Below the pieces are notes generated by a model. The model had not been told where the DNA came from, searched no databases, and saw only the letters and a list, made by a program, of their open reading frames with translations. Source: an uncultured Lachnospiraceae bacterium (GTDB taxonomy: Bacteria > Bacillota > Clostridia > Lachnospirales > Lachnospiraceae). Taken from it: a DNA stretch of 64,000 nucleotides. Both the position numbers and the translations under genes were made by a program. Below are positions 15,272 to 24,408 of this stretch, one piece after another (positions within the stretch are counted from its first letter, which is position 1; each line of letters starts with the position of its first letter). Location of the stretch: the NCBI GenBank assembly GCA_947367855.1, contig CANBFE010000020.1, positions 1 through 64,000 on the forward strand, written 5' to 3'.

Positions 15272-16735
15272 TCACACCGCCCACTGCTCCCTCAGTACGT
15301 TCAGTCTCCCGATCCCGGGATCCTCCGGCCCGGTCATGGAGCATCCCTTTTCTTTGGCGTAAATAATGTACTCCAGAATTTCCTCCGTTATCTCCTCCCC
15401 GGGAGCCAGAATGGGGATTCCCGGAGGATAGCACATGACGAACTCGCCGCAGATGCGTCCCTTTGTCTCCCCCAGGGGCAGGGATTCCTTCTCCGCATAA
15501 AAGGCGCTCTGGGGCGAAACCGCCACCTTTGGCTCAATGTATTCCTGGGTGTACATGCCCCCATTGTCCTGTCTGTATTTCCGTCTGATTTCTGTCAGCG
15601 CGCCGATCAGCCGTTCCATGTCCCGCTCCCTGTCCCCGATGGAAATGTAGGCCAGCACATTGGCGATGTCCCCCAGTTCCATCTGAATGTCGTACTCGTC
15701 CCGAAGCAGGTCATAGACTTCGATTCCCGCCAGACCGATCCCCAGGGTATTCACTGTCAACTTTGTCTTGTCAAAATCGAAGATGCTGTCGCCGTTGATC
15801 AGTTCCGATGTATAAGCGTAATAGCCTCCGATGCGGTTGATTTCCTCCCTGGCATACTCCGCCAGAGCCGTCACCTTGGCAAATTCCTTCTTTCCCCGCA
15901 GAGCCAGATTCCGCCGGGAGATGTCCAGACTGGCAAGCAGGAGATAAGATGCGCTTGTAGTCTGCGTCAGATTGATGATCTGCCGTACATAACCGGGATT
16001 CACGGAGCTTCCGATCAGCAGAAAGGAACTCTGGGTCAGGCTTCCGCCCGATTTATGCATACTGACTGCAGCCATATCCGCCCCGGCCTCCATTGCCGAC
16101 AGGGGCATTTTATCCCCGAAATAAAAATGGGTTCCGTGGGCCTCGTCCACCAGTACCTTCATCCCGCGGGCATGGGCCATGCGCACAATGCTTCTCAGAT
16201 CGGAGCAGATGCCGTAATAGGTGGGATTGTTCACCAATACCGCCACCGCGTCCGGATGCTCCTGCATGGTCCGCTCCACCTGGGAGACCTTCATGCCCAG
16301 GGCAATTCCCAGTTTACTGTCCACGTCCGGATTCACGTAGATGGGAATGGCTCCGTTCAAAACCAGGGCATTGATAACGCTTCTGTGCACATTTCGGGGA
16401 AGAATGATCTTGTCCCCCTTTTTGCTGGCGCCAAGCACCATGCTCTGCACAGAGGACGTAGTCCCTCCCACCATCAGGAACGCATACGCAGCCCCGAATG
16501 CCTCAGCCGCCATTTCCTCTGCCTCCCGAATCACTGACACGGGATGGCAGAGATTGTCCAGGGCCTTCATGGAATTTACGTCTATGCCCACGCACTGCTG
16601 TCCCAGAAGCCCCACCAGTTCCGGATTGCCCCTGCCCCGCTTATGTCCGGGAACGTCAAAGGGCACAATCCTTTCCTGACGGAACTCTTCCAACGCCTCG
16701 TAAATCGGCGCCCTTGACTGATTGTAACGTCCCAT
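15272..16735 (-). CDS. speA: Arginine/lysine/ornithine decarboxylase (PLP, SpeA type)
   Basis: A 487-residue PLP enzyme of the Orn/Lys/Arg decarboxylase fold used by Bacillus SpeA. DVPGHKRGRGNP is near the N-terminus, DEAHG at 198-202, and the Schiff-base lysine is K228 in SMHKSGGSLTQSS. Most such proteins in Firmicutes make agmatine from arginine, which would later give putrescine for SpeE. The genes that convert agmatine to putrescine are not in the window, so ornithine or lysine as substrate cannot be excluded. It sits directly between speD and speE. Confidence 0.88.
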   Translation of the reverse strand: MGRYNQSRAPIYEALEEFRQERIVPFDVPGHKRGRGNPELVGLLGQQCVGIDVNSMKALDNLCHPVSVIREAEEMAAEAFGAAYAFLMVGGTTSSVQSMVLGASKKGDKIILPRNVHRSVINALVLNGAIPIYVNPDVDSKLGIALGMKVSQVERTMQEHPDAVAVLVNNPTYYGICSDLRSIVRMAHARGMKVLVDEAHGTHFYFGDKMPLSAMEAGADMAAVSMHKSGGSLTQSSFLLIGSSVNPGYVRQIINLTQTTSASYLLLASLDISRRNLALRGKKEFAKVTALAEYAREEINRIGGYYAYTSELINGDSIFDFDKTKLTVNTLGIGLAGIEVYDLLRDEYDIQMELGDIANVLAYISIGDRERDMERLIGALTEIRRKYRQDNGGMYTQEYIEPKVAVSPQSAFYAEKESLPLGETKGRICGEFVMCYPPGIPILAPGEEITEEILEYIIYAKEKGCSMTGPEDPGIGRLNVLREQWAV

Positions 16736-16802
16736 TTCCCGCCCTTTCCTTTCCGTAACCTTCTCCCCGCATCGCTTCAGACAGAATACTGAACCCGGGA
16801 AT

Positions 16803-17561
16803 TTAATAAATATTCCTGCCGCTGAATATCTCGATCATCTCCCTGCGCAGGTTGTCCATAATCTCCAAGCGCAGCTTTGGCGGCAGCTCATAGACATCGC
16901 TGTTAAAGAGGTAATTCTGCAGATCAATCTCCTTGATCAGCATCTTGGTGTGAAAAATGTTCGCCTGATACACATTGATATCCACAGCATCATATCTTTT
17001 CAGGGTATCCTTGTTGATATAATCCTGGATGGAGGTCATCCTGTGATCCATGAACAGCTTCTCCCCGCTGACTGCCCTGGTAAAGCCCCTGACCCTGTAG
17101 TCCATGGTGATAATATCCGAATCAAAGGAGCCGATCAGGTGGTCTAATGTAGACAAAGGCGTAATCTCCCCGCAGGTGGCCACGTCTATATCCACCCGAA
17201 AGGTGGCCAGACAGGTATCCGGATGATATTCCGGATAAGTATGCACGGTAATGTGGCTCTTGTCCAGATGGGCCACAGTGGTGTCCCCCACAGGCACCTT
17301 GCTCTCGTCCGCAATGAGGATGGTCACCGAACTCCCCTGGGGCTCATAGTCCTGGCTGGAGATGTTCAGCACAGTGGCGCCGATCATATTGGTCACATCC
17401 ACCAGAAGTTTGGTGAGACGCTCGGAATTGTACTGCTGATCGATATAGGCAATGTAGTCCTTCTGCTCCCGCTGAGACTTTGCATAGCACACGTCATAGA
17501 TGTTGAAGCTGAGGGACTTTGTTAAATTGTTAAAGCCGTACAAAGCAAGTTTTTCGCTCAT
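16803..17561 (-). CDS. speD: S-adenosylmethionine decarboxylase proenzyme
   Basis: This 252-residue protein resembles the long E. coli-type SpeD (about 264 residues). The self-cleavage site is in HLDKSHITVHTYPE, where Ser102 becomes the pyruvoyl group, followed by the Cys/His-rich HPDTCLATFRVDIDVATCGE. It supplies decarboxylated S-adenosylmethionine to SpeE. AAAGGAG precedes the ATG. It is the first gene of the polyamine operon and stands behind a roughly 445-nt leader that includes a structured region and an intrinsic terminator, so transcription attenuation is likely. Confidence 0.93.
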   Translation of the reverse strand: MSEKLALYGFNNLTKSLSFNIYDVCYAKSQREQKDYIAYIDQQYNSERLTKLLVDVTNMIGATVLNISSQDYEPQGSSVTILIADESKVPVGDTTVAHLDKSHITVHTYPEYHPDTCLATFRVDIDVATCGEITPLSTLDHLIGSFDSDIITMDYRVRGFTRAVSGEKLFMDHRMTSIQDYINKDTLKRYDAVDINVYQANIFHTKMLIKEIDLQNYLFNSDVYELPPKLRLEIMDNLRREMIEIFSGRNIY

Positions 17562-17624
17562 ATTTTCTCCTTTATGTGTGTCTTACGACTGACACGGTTC
17601 CTGCCGCGCCGTCCCTGCCGCATA

Positions 17625-17658
17625 CAAAAAAAGCAAGCGACACCTTCATCACTTGCTT
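17625..17658 (-). terminator. Intrinsic terminator upstream of speD
   Basis: On the minus strand AAGCAAG pairs with CTTGCTT across a 14-nt loop, followed by a run of seven T. It lies 64 bp upstream of the speD ATG and so either ends an upstream small RNA or acts as an attenuator for the polyamine operon. Confidence 0.75.
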
Positions 17659-17661
17659 AAA

Positions 17662-18006
17662 AAATCTCTGCCATTCTTTTTTGCCTCTGCCCCTTTCGGG
17701 AACAGTACATTGCGCAAACAACAGATATATGGTTTTTAGAGTCTATATAGCAAATATTTTACTTTTACTACTCTTATTGACCGTTTCACAAGTTAGATGT
17801 GCCTAAGCACCGGTTTATAGTCACCAACTTATAAAATTTGAGCTTTTAACTCAATCAATAAGGCAACACTGTTGCCAAAATATTTACATGGAAGACTCTG
17901 TCTCTCTGTTTTCCACACACTTGTATTACTTAATAAGGCCGCAGCCTGAATTCGACGCTTATACTCACGCTGCTCACCACGCTCCGGCTGATCATGCCGG
18001 AAAGCT
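17662..18006 (-). ncRNA. Structured leader or small RNA upstream of speD
   Basis: About 345 nt between promoter and terminator have no coding frame but many perfect short stems on the minus strand. These include GGCAAC-AGT-GTTGCC, TTGAG/CTCAA inside CTTAT/ATAAG, GTGC-TTAG-GCAC inside AGTT/AACT, GGAA/TTCC inside TACA/TGTA, and CCC-GAAA-GGG. AACCGG and CGGTC segments could add a pseudoknot. Such density is typical of riboswitches or structured RNAs. I do not recognise the class with confidence; a raiA-type RNA or a polyamine/SAM-related leader are possibilities to test. Confidence 0.55.
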
Positions 18007-18012
18007 GATTCT

Positions 18013-18042
18013 ACTATAGCATATCTGTTGTCCGTTCGTCAA
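18013..18042 (-). promoter_or_regulatory. Promoter of the speD leader/polyamine operon
   Basis: Minus strand: TTGACG (18,042-18,037), 18-bp spacer, TATAGT (18,018-18,013). The predicted start near 18,006 leaves a 445-nt leader before speD. Confidence 0.75.
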
Positions 18043-18087
18043 TTGCATTTTGTCCGCAAATTCAGAAATTAAAAAATCCGCCACCTT

Positions 18088-20034
18088 TCACTTTATAAAC
18101 CGCTCCGCCAGCACGCCCCAGTCATACTGTTCAGCCAGGCGCCTTCCCTCCCGGGCAATTTCCTCCACTCCTTTCTTCTTTAATGCGGCCCTGACCTGCT
18201 CAACGGAATCGGCTATGGACACGCTTCTGTACAGAGCTCTGCATTCCGGCAGATTCGGCATGTCGGATGCCACCACCTGCCTGCCACAGGCCAGGTACTG
18301 AAAAAATTCTGTTGGTACGGTCTTTCTGTGGCTTCCAAAAAAAGGAAGCAGCGCCACGTCAAAAGACCGGATCATCTCCGGCAGTTCCTCATAGGAGGCT
18401 TCCACATAATGCAGGTTCTCGTATCCCCCAAGCCATGCCGGAAAATCTCCCACGATATCTCCCGCAAATACAATATCAAATTCCGGAAATGCCTCGCACA
18501 GATACTGCGCCATGGCAAAGTAAATCCGGTTATCGATTGTCCCTGCAAAACCAATTCTTGTTTTTCTGCATCCGCCGTTTTTTCCGGACATGGAAAACAG
18601 CCTGCAGTCAACGCCTCCCCCAATAAACACAATTTCCGCATTGGGACATTTCCGCACTTCGTAATACAGCTCCAGATCAGCAATCCTGTAGGAATTTCTG
18701 CTGCTCAGCCTGCGGTACTGATTTGGAATCTCCCCCGTAATATAATAAACCTTTTTCGCCCTGCCGCAGCTCTCCAGAAGCGCCTTGCGGTCCAAAGTCT
18801 CACGGGTGCTGTCAATCAGCAGAATCTCAGGATCTTTTATATAAGGGCGCAGCAGTTCCGCACTGGAGGGCATTTTGAGACGGACCGGACTCACATAAGG
18901 CTCATATTCCGTTTTCACCGGACTGTATCCCAGAATCGTCTCCAGGCACCGCCCGGATGCCCCGTCATCCTGAAAATCAAATCTCTGCAGCCGGACATTC
19001 CGCCTTTCCCCGGCCCAGGCATCCGGCCTGTCAAACGCCTCCTCCAGGGCATTCAGCATTTCCCCGAAACCATACACCTTCGGCCCTGGCATGTAGTAAT
19101 CCACATTGTGAAACACAAATCCCCTGGCCTGCCTGTATTCCTCATAGTCCGGAATCAGGTACACTATGGGCCTGTCAAGCAGCAGAAAGTCAAAGGCAAT
19201 GGAGGAATAATCGCTGATCATTATGTCAAAGGCATTCAGAATCTCATCATACCGTATGTCCGCCTCAAACAGCATCTCATCCGTCAGTTCAAGGCAGCGG
19301 GGATTCATGGTAAATTCCCTTCCGGAAAATGCGGTCTGTTCCACAGGATGAAGCTTGTAGATCAGCGCAGCATTGTTTCTCTCCAGAAAATCCTTCAGAA
19401 GACAATCCTGATAATCCTTCAGGCGGAAAATATTGTCAGTGCAGAAAGCTCCGGAATGGGTACTCATATTTGCCCGGAAAGAAGGCGCAAAAAACAGCAG
19501 GCGCTGAAAATTCTCAAGCCTTTCTCCAAACAGTTTCCCCAACTTTTTCCGTCCCTCAGAACTCTTTACACAGTCCAGTCTGGGCTGACCGGTGACAAAA
19601 GATTTTCTGATATCAAAGTGCAGCATGGCGGACAGACGGAACCTGTCGTCCAGACTGTGCACGCACATCAAATCCACCTTGTCAAAATACCGCTGCAGCT
19701 TCCGGGCCTGTCCTGCGCCCATATGGTGGTCAAAATAATCATGTGCCTTAATCCCGCTTCCATGCCAGAGATTCACAAAAATCTGATTTTCCCTTTTGGG
19801 AATCTCCTGAAACGTGTAGGAATTCATAATCACATAATCCGCTTCCGCCAGGAGCCGGTTTCCCTCCAGGGTATCATAGAGGCCGCAGCGCAGTCCTCTT
19901 AGCCGCAATGTCTCATAGCGTTCGTTTTTCTTTAAAATCCATCCTGTTTCATGCTCCGTATTTTCCTCTATATAGCGCCACAGCGCATGGGGATTGCAGG
20001 CAAAATCCGGTTGAGACATAAATACGAACAGCAT
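18088..20034 (-). CDS. CDP-glycerol glycerophosphotransferase fused to a glycosyltransferase-like domain
   Basis: This is a 648-residue two-part enzyme. Residues 1-360 resemble TagB/TagF transferases: NLWHGSGIK (catalytic-type His), YKLHP, and ISDYSSIAFDFLLLDRPIVY, the CDP-glycerol signature. Residues about 390-648 resemble a GT-B glycosyltransferase (IGFAGTIDNRIYFAM, TEFFQYLACGRQVVASD). It probably adds glycerol- or other polyol-phosphate and a sugar to a surface polymer on the cytoplasmic side. It is the last gene of the minus-strand surface-polymer operon and starts almost at the stop of the epimerase gene. Polymer identity is not known. Confidence 0.85.
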   Translation of the reverse strand: MLFVFMSQPDFACNPHALWRYIEENTEHETGWILKKNERYETLRLRGLRCGLYDTLEGNRLLAEADYVIMNSYTFQEIPKRENQIFVNLWHGSGIKAHDYFDHHMGAGQARKLQRYFDKVDLMCVHSLDDRFRLSAMLHFDIRKSFVTGQPRLDCVKSSEGRKKLGKLFGERLENFQRLLFFAPSFRANMSTHSGAFCTDNIFRLKDYQDCLLKDFLERNNAALIYKLHPVEQTAFSGREFTMNPRCLELTDEMLFEADIRYDEILNAFDIMISDYSSIAFDFLLLDRPIVYLIPDYEEYRQARGFVFHNVDYYMPGPKVYGFGEMLNALEEAFDRPDAWAGERRNVRLQRFDFQDDGASGRCLETILGYSPVKTEYEPYVSPVRLKMPSSAELLRPYIKDPEILLIDSTRETLDRKALLESCGRAKKVYYITGEIPNQYRRLSSRNSYRIADLELYYEVRKCPNAEIVFIGGGVDCRLFSMSGKNGGCRKTRIGFAGTIDNRIYFAMAQYLCEAFPEFDIVFAGDIVGDFPAWLGGYENLHYVEASYEELPEMIRSFDVALLPFFGSHRKTVPTEFFQYLACGRQVVASDMPNLPECRALYRSVSIADSVEQVRAALKKKGVEEIAREGRRLAEQYDWGVLAERFIK

Positions 20035-20035
20035 G

Positions 20036-21097
20036 TCACTCCTCCTCCGTCACGCCGTAATATGTCATCATTCTTCTGCATGCCACAGGCAGGGAAACCT
20101 CCGGCTTCCACCCCAGGGAGCGCAGTTTCCCAGAGTCTCCGCAGACCACGGAAATCGCCCTGGTAACTGCAGGGTCCGTCGTTCTCGTCTCCATATTATA
20201 GGCAATCCGGATTGTGCGGTCCGTAACCCGGGCAGCCATAAGCTGCGCCAGTTCCAGTACGGACGCCTCCCCCTCCTCCATGCACAGATTGTAGGCCTCT
20301 CCGGATTTTCCTTTCAGCAATACGGTGAGCATGCCGGTAATGGCATCCGTAACATACAGAAAGGACCGGCGGGGCGTTCCGTCTCCCCTGAGCACAATCT
20401 CGTTCTTCTCCAGCATCTGGGAGATAAAATTGATATGAAGCCTTCCGTCGTCAGGGCGGATTCCCCCTGCCAGTATCTGAAACGGTCTGACAATCTTACA
20501 GGGAACACCGCTGCGGGAATGACAGGCGCACAGGGTCTCCGACGCCCTCTTTGCACAGGCATATACATTTGCGGTATCCAGGGGGTCCAGTTCCCCATGA
20601 CGGTCCTCTGTCAGACGTTCCTCCCCTGGAAATTTTCCGTAGACGTCCACGCTGGATATCAGCATAAACACCGCCTGCTTTTCCCTGGCCAGTCCCAGCA
20701 GATTTCTGCAGCCGGTTACATTTGCCTCATAAACCGCCAGCGCGTCCTCCTGCCAGCTTTTTTTGTCTGCAGGACTGGCCCCGTGAATAATGTAATCCAC
20801 AGGCCCCCCACAGGACACCGGCGCGCACACATCCTGTAAGATCAGCTCAAAATCCTTCCTCCCCAAATAAGCCGAAAACCTTCCGTAAGCCCTCTCCCGG
20901 TTCCTGCAGAGCGCCACCACCTTTATGCCATCCTGATACAGATCGTTTCTTTTCAGCAGACCATGCACCAGATACTGGGGCACATAGCCGTTTGCGCCTG
21001 AGATAAGGACTGTTTTTCCCTTCAGCTCTCCCCAGTCCAGAGGAGACTCCGCTATGGTTACCGCATCCTGCGCCACGATTTTTTCCGCAACTGTCAT
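20036..21097 (-). CDS. NAD-dependent epimerase/dehydratase
   Basis: This 353-residue extended short-chain dehydrogenase has TVLISGANGYVPQYLVHGLL (NAD-binding GxxGxxx), SSVDVYGK, and the catalytic YACAKR (YxxxK). It would modify a nucleotide-activated sugar or polyol for the polymer. Start 21,097 was chosen because its ATGA overlaps the stop of the cytidylyltransferase gene and fits the family N-terminus; a longer frame to 21,208 would overlap that gene. Together with the TarI-like enzyme it may produce an unusual CDP-linked precursor. Substrate unknown. Confidence 0.88.
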   Translation of the reverse strand: MTVAEKIVAQDAVTIAESPLDWGELKGKTVLISGANGYVPQYLVHGLLKRNDLYQDGIKVVALCRNRERAYGRFSAYLGRKDFELILQDVCAPVSCGGPVDYIIHGASPADKKSWQEDALAVYEANVTGCRNLLGLAREKQAVFMLISSVDVYGKFPGEERLTEDRHGELDPLDTANVYACAKRASETLCACHSRSGVPCKIVRPFQILAGGIRPDDGRLHINFISQMLEKNEIVLRGDGTPRRSFLYVTDAITGMLTVLLKGKSGEAYNLCMEEGEASVLELAQLMAARVTDRTIRIAYNMETRTTDPAVTRAISVVCGDSGKLRSLGWKPEVSLPVACRRMMTYYGVTEEE

Positions 21098-21807
21098 TTG
21101 ATTCCTTCCTCCTGTCTGATAAATAAAGGATAAAGCGCCTGCACGATTGCCAGGTCCTCCGGATATGTAACCTTCACGCAGTACCTGTCCCCATGCACCA
21201 TCCCGCATTCCACCCCTATGTTAAGAACCAGTTCGCTGTCCTCATTTACCTCTGTTCTGTTTTCGTCCTCCTGGTATGCCCTGTGGGCCTGCCATAATAC
21301 ATTGTACCTGAAAATCTGCGGGCCCTGCTGAATAAACATCTTCCTCTTCTGCAGTGTCCGGTTGACGTTTTCCCCGTCATTGCTAAACGTGATTGCATCC
21401 GTTGCCTTGATTACCGTGATACAGGCGTCCCATCTCCCAATGGCCTCATACAGCTTATTCATGGTGATCTGGGATACAAAGGGGCACACCGCAGTCATCA
21501 CCATAACCGTATCCCTTGGCTTCGCAGGAAGCATCAGCAGGCCATTGCGCACGGACTGATACCTTTCCTTTCCAGATTCGGCCAGAAAGGACAGTTTGTC
21601 TATGCCATACTCTGCCGCCCACTTTCTGATCTGGTCATGATACTGCAGGGGCGCCGTGACACAGACGGCATCCACATTTCCGTTCAGCTGCGCCGTTTTC
21701 ATGGAATAGACAAGCATGGGACATCCTGTCAGCTCCACGAACTGTTTTGGCACATCCCCGTGAAAGCGGACGCCCCTGCCCCCTGCCAGAATAATCGCAT
21801 AATTCAT
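21094..21807 (-). CDS. IspD/TarI-family cytidylyltransferase
   Basis: A 237-residue nucleotidyltransferase with LAGGRGVRFHGDVPKQFVEL (CTP-binding loop), then TAVCPFVS and PQIFRYNVL. The family includes IspD (isoprenoid pathway) and TarI (ribitol-5-phosphate cytidylyltransferase). Placement among polyol-phosphate transferase genes favours a TarI-like role making a CDP-polyol. The usual AVRP motif is replaced by AVCPFVS, which suggests a divergent substrate. It lies 6 bp after the HAD gene and overlaps the epimerase by 4 bp, so the operon is tightly coupled. Confidence 0.85.
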   Translation of the reverse strand: MNYAIILAGGRGVRFHGDVPKQFVELTGCPMLVYSMKTAQLNGNVDAVCVTAPLQYHDQIRKWAAEYGIDKLSFLAESGKERYQSVRNGLLMLPAKPRDTVMVMTAVCPFVSQITMNKLYEAIGRWDACITVIKATDAITFSNDGENVNRTLQKRKMFIQQGPQIFRYNVLWQAHRAYQEDENRTEVNEDSELVLNIGVECGMVHGDRYCVKVTYPEDLAIVQALYPLFIRQEEGIK

Positions 21808-21813
21808 TTTTCC

Positions 21814-24123
21814 TCACTCCTGTGAATCCATAGTGTAAACAACCGATTCCGGGTCCATGCCTTTGAGCTGTTCTGTCAGTTCCGCCACCACCCTCCTGTC
21901 CATGGAGGTCAGGCAATAGCACTTACCGGCCCATTCCCTTTCCACGGGGTAAACCGGAATGCCATACACCCTCTCCCCTTCCAGAGAGGGGTCATTGTCC
22001 GCAAGAAACTCCACCCTGTCCGTCTCTCCCATGAGATGCAGAAAGTAAAGCAGTGTTCTCGCCCGCAGTCCCGCCCCCACTAACACAAACCTCTGAAATC
22101 TTCCGCATATACGTTCCGCATACATGGCGTACTGCCAGGAAATGCTCTCCCGCATATGGAACATGGCCCTTTTGTAGAACAACAGCCCGTCCAACAGGGA
22201 ATCCATCCCCTCATACCATTCCACAGCCCTTTCATATCCCTGATGGGAAAAACCGTTATATCCCAGCCTGGCATAATTCCGCAGCCCCTCCGGGTCAATG
22301 ATCCGCCATCTTCTGTCCGTGCCGAAATTCTCCTCAAATGTCAGGGAACCTATCAGTTCCGCCTCCCGCCTGGTTGGCAGAACCGACAGCCGGACGGCAA
22401 TCTTGTACAGTTCCTCCCTCCCCGGAACCGGAATCTTCCTTCTTCCTTTTTTCAGCCGGAAGTACAGCTTCTGAAAGTGAAGGATTCCCGCCTGGACCGC
22501 CTCCATCTTTTTCAGCTCCTCCCCATGACAGCCCGGCCCGCAAAGGGGACGTATTTCCCCGTCCCTCCACTCATAGCCTCTGGTGCTTCCCTCCCCGCAC
22601 ATTAAAAACAGTTCATAGAGCACATCCATGGCCGTGCCGTTCCTCTTGTAATTCCCCCACATATTACCCGTAAATCCCCGGATATCCGCCCCTTCCTCCA
22701 GATTTCCCGCCTTCAGCATGGCGATCCTCTCAATCACCAGAAGGTGAATTCCCCTGCCTGTCCCATTTCTTCTCCGGCAAATCCTCTCCAGGGCATTCTG
22801 GGAAGTCCCCTTCCATCCCAGGTCAAAGGTAATGTAATCCTCCCTGTCCATTTTCAGACTCACCAGATATTCCCACAGGCCCAGGTCCGCATCCGCGTAC
22901 CTGGTCCTGATCTGCCGGACCACCTCATCCCCTGTCAGATCCTGCACGATTTTCCGGTAAAGGCTGACGCCATCCCTGTCAATCTCCTTACAGGACAGGA
23001 GGCTGAAATCCTTATATTCCCGCAGATACTCCCTGTGCTCAAAATCCAGGCCCAGCAGTTCCAGGGCAGAACCCACAGTCATATACTTTGCGTCCAGGAT
23101 ATTTCTGATATCCTTTTGCTTTATCGCGGGACGAAGCGCAGCGCATAAAGCCCTTCTGGATACATACATTGGCTCAATGCGTCCCTGCCAGTTCCTTTCC
23201 CCGGCCGCTGCCCTTAAGAGAACCGAGAGAAAACTCCCCTCCCGCATCATGGGATAAATATTGTGGATATTCCTCTCCTCTGCCAGGTCCAGAACCCATT
23301 CCGCCCCGTAAGTGAGCAGCGGGCCGAGGGTCATGGCGCCCATCTCAAACCATTCCTTCGCCTCCCCTTCCAGGCTGCTGTCAGCCGCAAGGATCCGCAT
23401 GGCGTAAATTTCCCTTCCTATATCTCCGTAAAATTCCTTTTCATACTCAAGATAGGGATGGCGGCAGTGTGCCTCCGAAATCATGGGATAATAAATGCTT
23501 CTCCAGCCTGCCTTCCCCGCATTTCTGTAATCCGCCTTCCAGTTATCGCCTATATGTAATATTTTATCCGGTTTACAGTCTAATTTCCGGCTGATATAGG
23601 AAAACAGGCTCCCGTCCCTCTTGGCCGCTCCGCATTCCGACGAGATAAAAACCTCATCCAACAGGGATGGGTCCATTCCGTTATCCTGCAGAATACCCAA
23701 TACATGCTCTTTTGACAGATACATATCGGAGGTGAGTATCACCTTTTTCCTGTAGTCCCGTTTTATTTCCAGCAGCAGAGCCTCCATCTCCGGATTCAGA
23801 AAGGTATTTTCCCGTTCCGTCCGAATCTCCCGCTCCATAATCCTGTGGGGCATCTTAATGACGGAAGGAAGCTCCCGGTAAATCTCCTCAAGGGTCACTT
23901 CCCCCTTTTTCCTTTCCCTTGCGCGTTTCTCTGCGCAGGCCCGCATATGCCGCCACTGGCAGCTGCCGATATGTTCCGGAAACAAATCCGGAGCCGCCTC
24001 GTACATTTTGTCAAAAATCTGGGAGGGTACTCTCACCAGGCGCAGCAGCAGTGTGTCAAAGAGATCAAAGCTCACATATTCCGCCTCCCTGAGCCATTCC
24101 CTGACCTGCCCTTTGTCCATCAT
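21814..24123 (-). CDS. Large HAD-superfamily protein with C-terminal Rossmann-like domain
   Basis: A 769-residue protein. The N-terminal 220 residues are a HAD hydrolase: FDLFDTLLLR (nucleophile Asp), LTSDMYLS, and HIGDNWKADYRNAGKAGW. The middle has YITFDLGWKGTSQNALERI, seen in COG5610-like proteins of polysaccharide clusters. The last 100 residues start RFVLVGAGLRARTLL and end with LADNDPSLEGERVYGIPVYP, resembling the nucleotide-binding region of PglD-type proteins. A role in making or trimming a phosphorylated precursor is plausible. ATG overlaps the carrier-protein stop (ATGA). Exact reaction unknown. Confidence 0.7.
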   Translation of the reverse strand: MMDKGQVREWLREAEYVSFDLFDTLLLRLVRVPSQIFDKMYEAAPDLFPEHIGSCQWRHMRACAEKRARERKKGEVTLEEIYRELPSVIKMPHRIMEREIRTERENTFLNPEMEALLLEIKRDYRKKVILTSDMYLSKEHVLGILQDNGMDPSLLDEVFISSECGAAKRDGSLFSYISRKLDCKPDKILHIGDNWKADYRNAGKAGWRSIYYPMISEAHCRHPYLEYEKEFYGDIGREIYAMRILAADSSLEGEAKEWFEMGAMTLGPLLTYGAEWVLDLAEERNIHNIYPMMREGSFLSVLLRAAAGERNWQGRIEPMYVSRRALCAALRPAIKQKDIRNILDAKYMTVGSALELLGLDFEHREYLREYKDFSLLSCKEIDRDGVSLYRKIVQDLTGDEVVRQIRTRYADADLGLWEYLVSLKMDREDYITFDLGWKGTSQNALERICRRRNGTGRGIHLLVIERIAMLKAGNLEEGADIRGFTGNMWGNYKRNGTAMDVLYELFLMCGEGSTRGYEWRDGEIRPLCGPGCHGEELKKMEAVQAGILHFQKLYFRLKKGRRKIPVPGREELYKIAVRLSVLPTRREAELIGSLTFEENFGTDRRWRIIDPEGLRNYARLGYNGFSHQGYERAVEWYEGMDSLLDGLLFYKRAMFHMRESISWQYAMYAERICGRFQRFVLVGAGLRARTLLYFLHLMGETDRVEFLADNDPSLEGERVYGIPVYPVEREWAGKCYCLTSMDRRVVAELTEQLKGMDPESVVYTMDSQE

Positions 24124-24380
24124 CCGGAAACCTTCTCTTTCCCGTCCTGCCCCAGGCCCGTCTTTCTGCCCGTTATCTCCGCAATCCTGCTTATGCAGGA
24201 GAAATTATCCAGCTCCGTAATCTCTTCCGGCTGAAATACAATGTCAAAGCTCTCCTCCAGGCTGCAGATAAGCTCCATGATTTTAAAGGAATCCAACAGC
24301 CCCGAGGCTATGAGCTCCTCCTTCTCTCCAAGCTCCCTGCAGCATAATTCCTCGCAGATATTCCTTATTCTCTCCTGCAT
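24120..24380 (-). CDS. Acyl/aminoacyl carrier protein
   Basis: This 86-residue carrier protein has the phosphopantetheine-attachment Ser in GLLDSFKIMELICSLEE (DSF, as in D-alanyl carrier proteins). It lies between an adenylating ligase and the HAD protein, with overlapping stop/start. The pair recalls DltA/DltC, which loads D-alanine for teichoic acids, but no DltB or DltD is present. The transferred group could be another amino or acyl acid used by the WcbI-type protein. The ATG at 24,380 matches the family length. Confidence 0.85.
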   Translation of the reverse strand: MQERIRNICEELCCRELGEKEELIASGLLDSFKIMELICSLEESFDIVFQPEEITELDNFSCISRIAEITGRKTGLGQDGKEKVSG

Positions 24381-24408
24381 TTTCCGCTCCTTTCCCATTC
24401 CCGTCCTG

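Noticed and set aside
18328..19902. Long open frame on the plus strand (524 codons)
   Set aside because: Antisense to the glycerophosphotransferase gene; no motif and no ribosome site.
21098..21208. N-terminal extension of the epimerase
   Set aside because: It would run through the end of the cytidylyltransferase gene in another frame; the ATGA overlap at 21,097 gives the normal family start.
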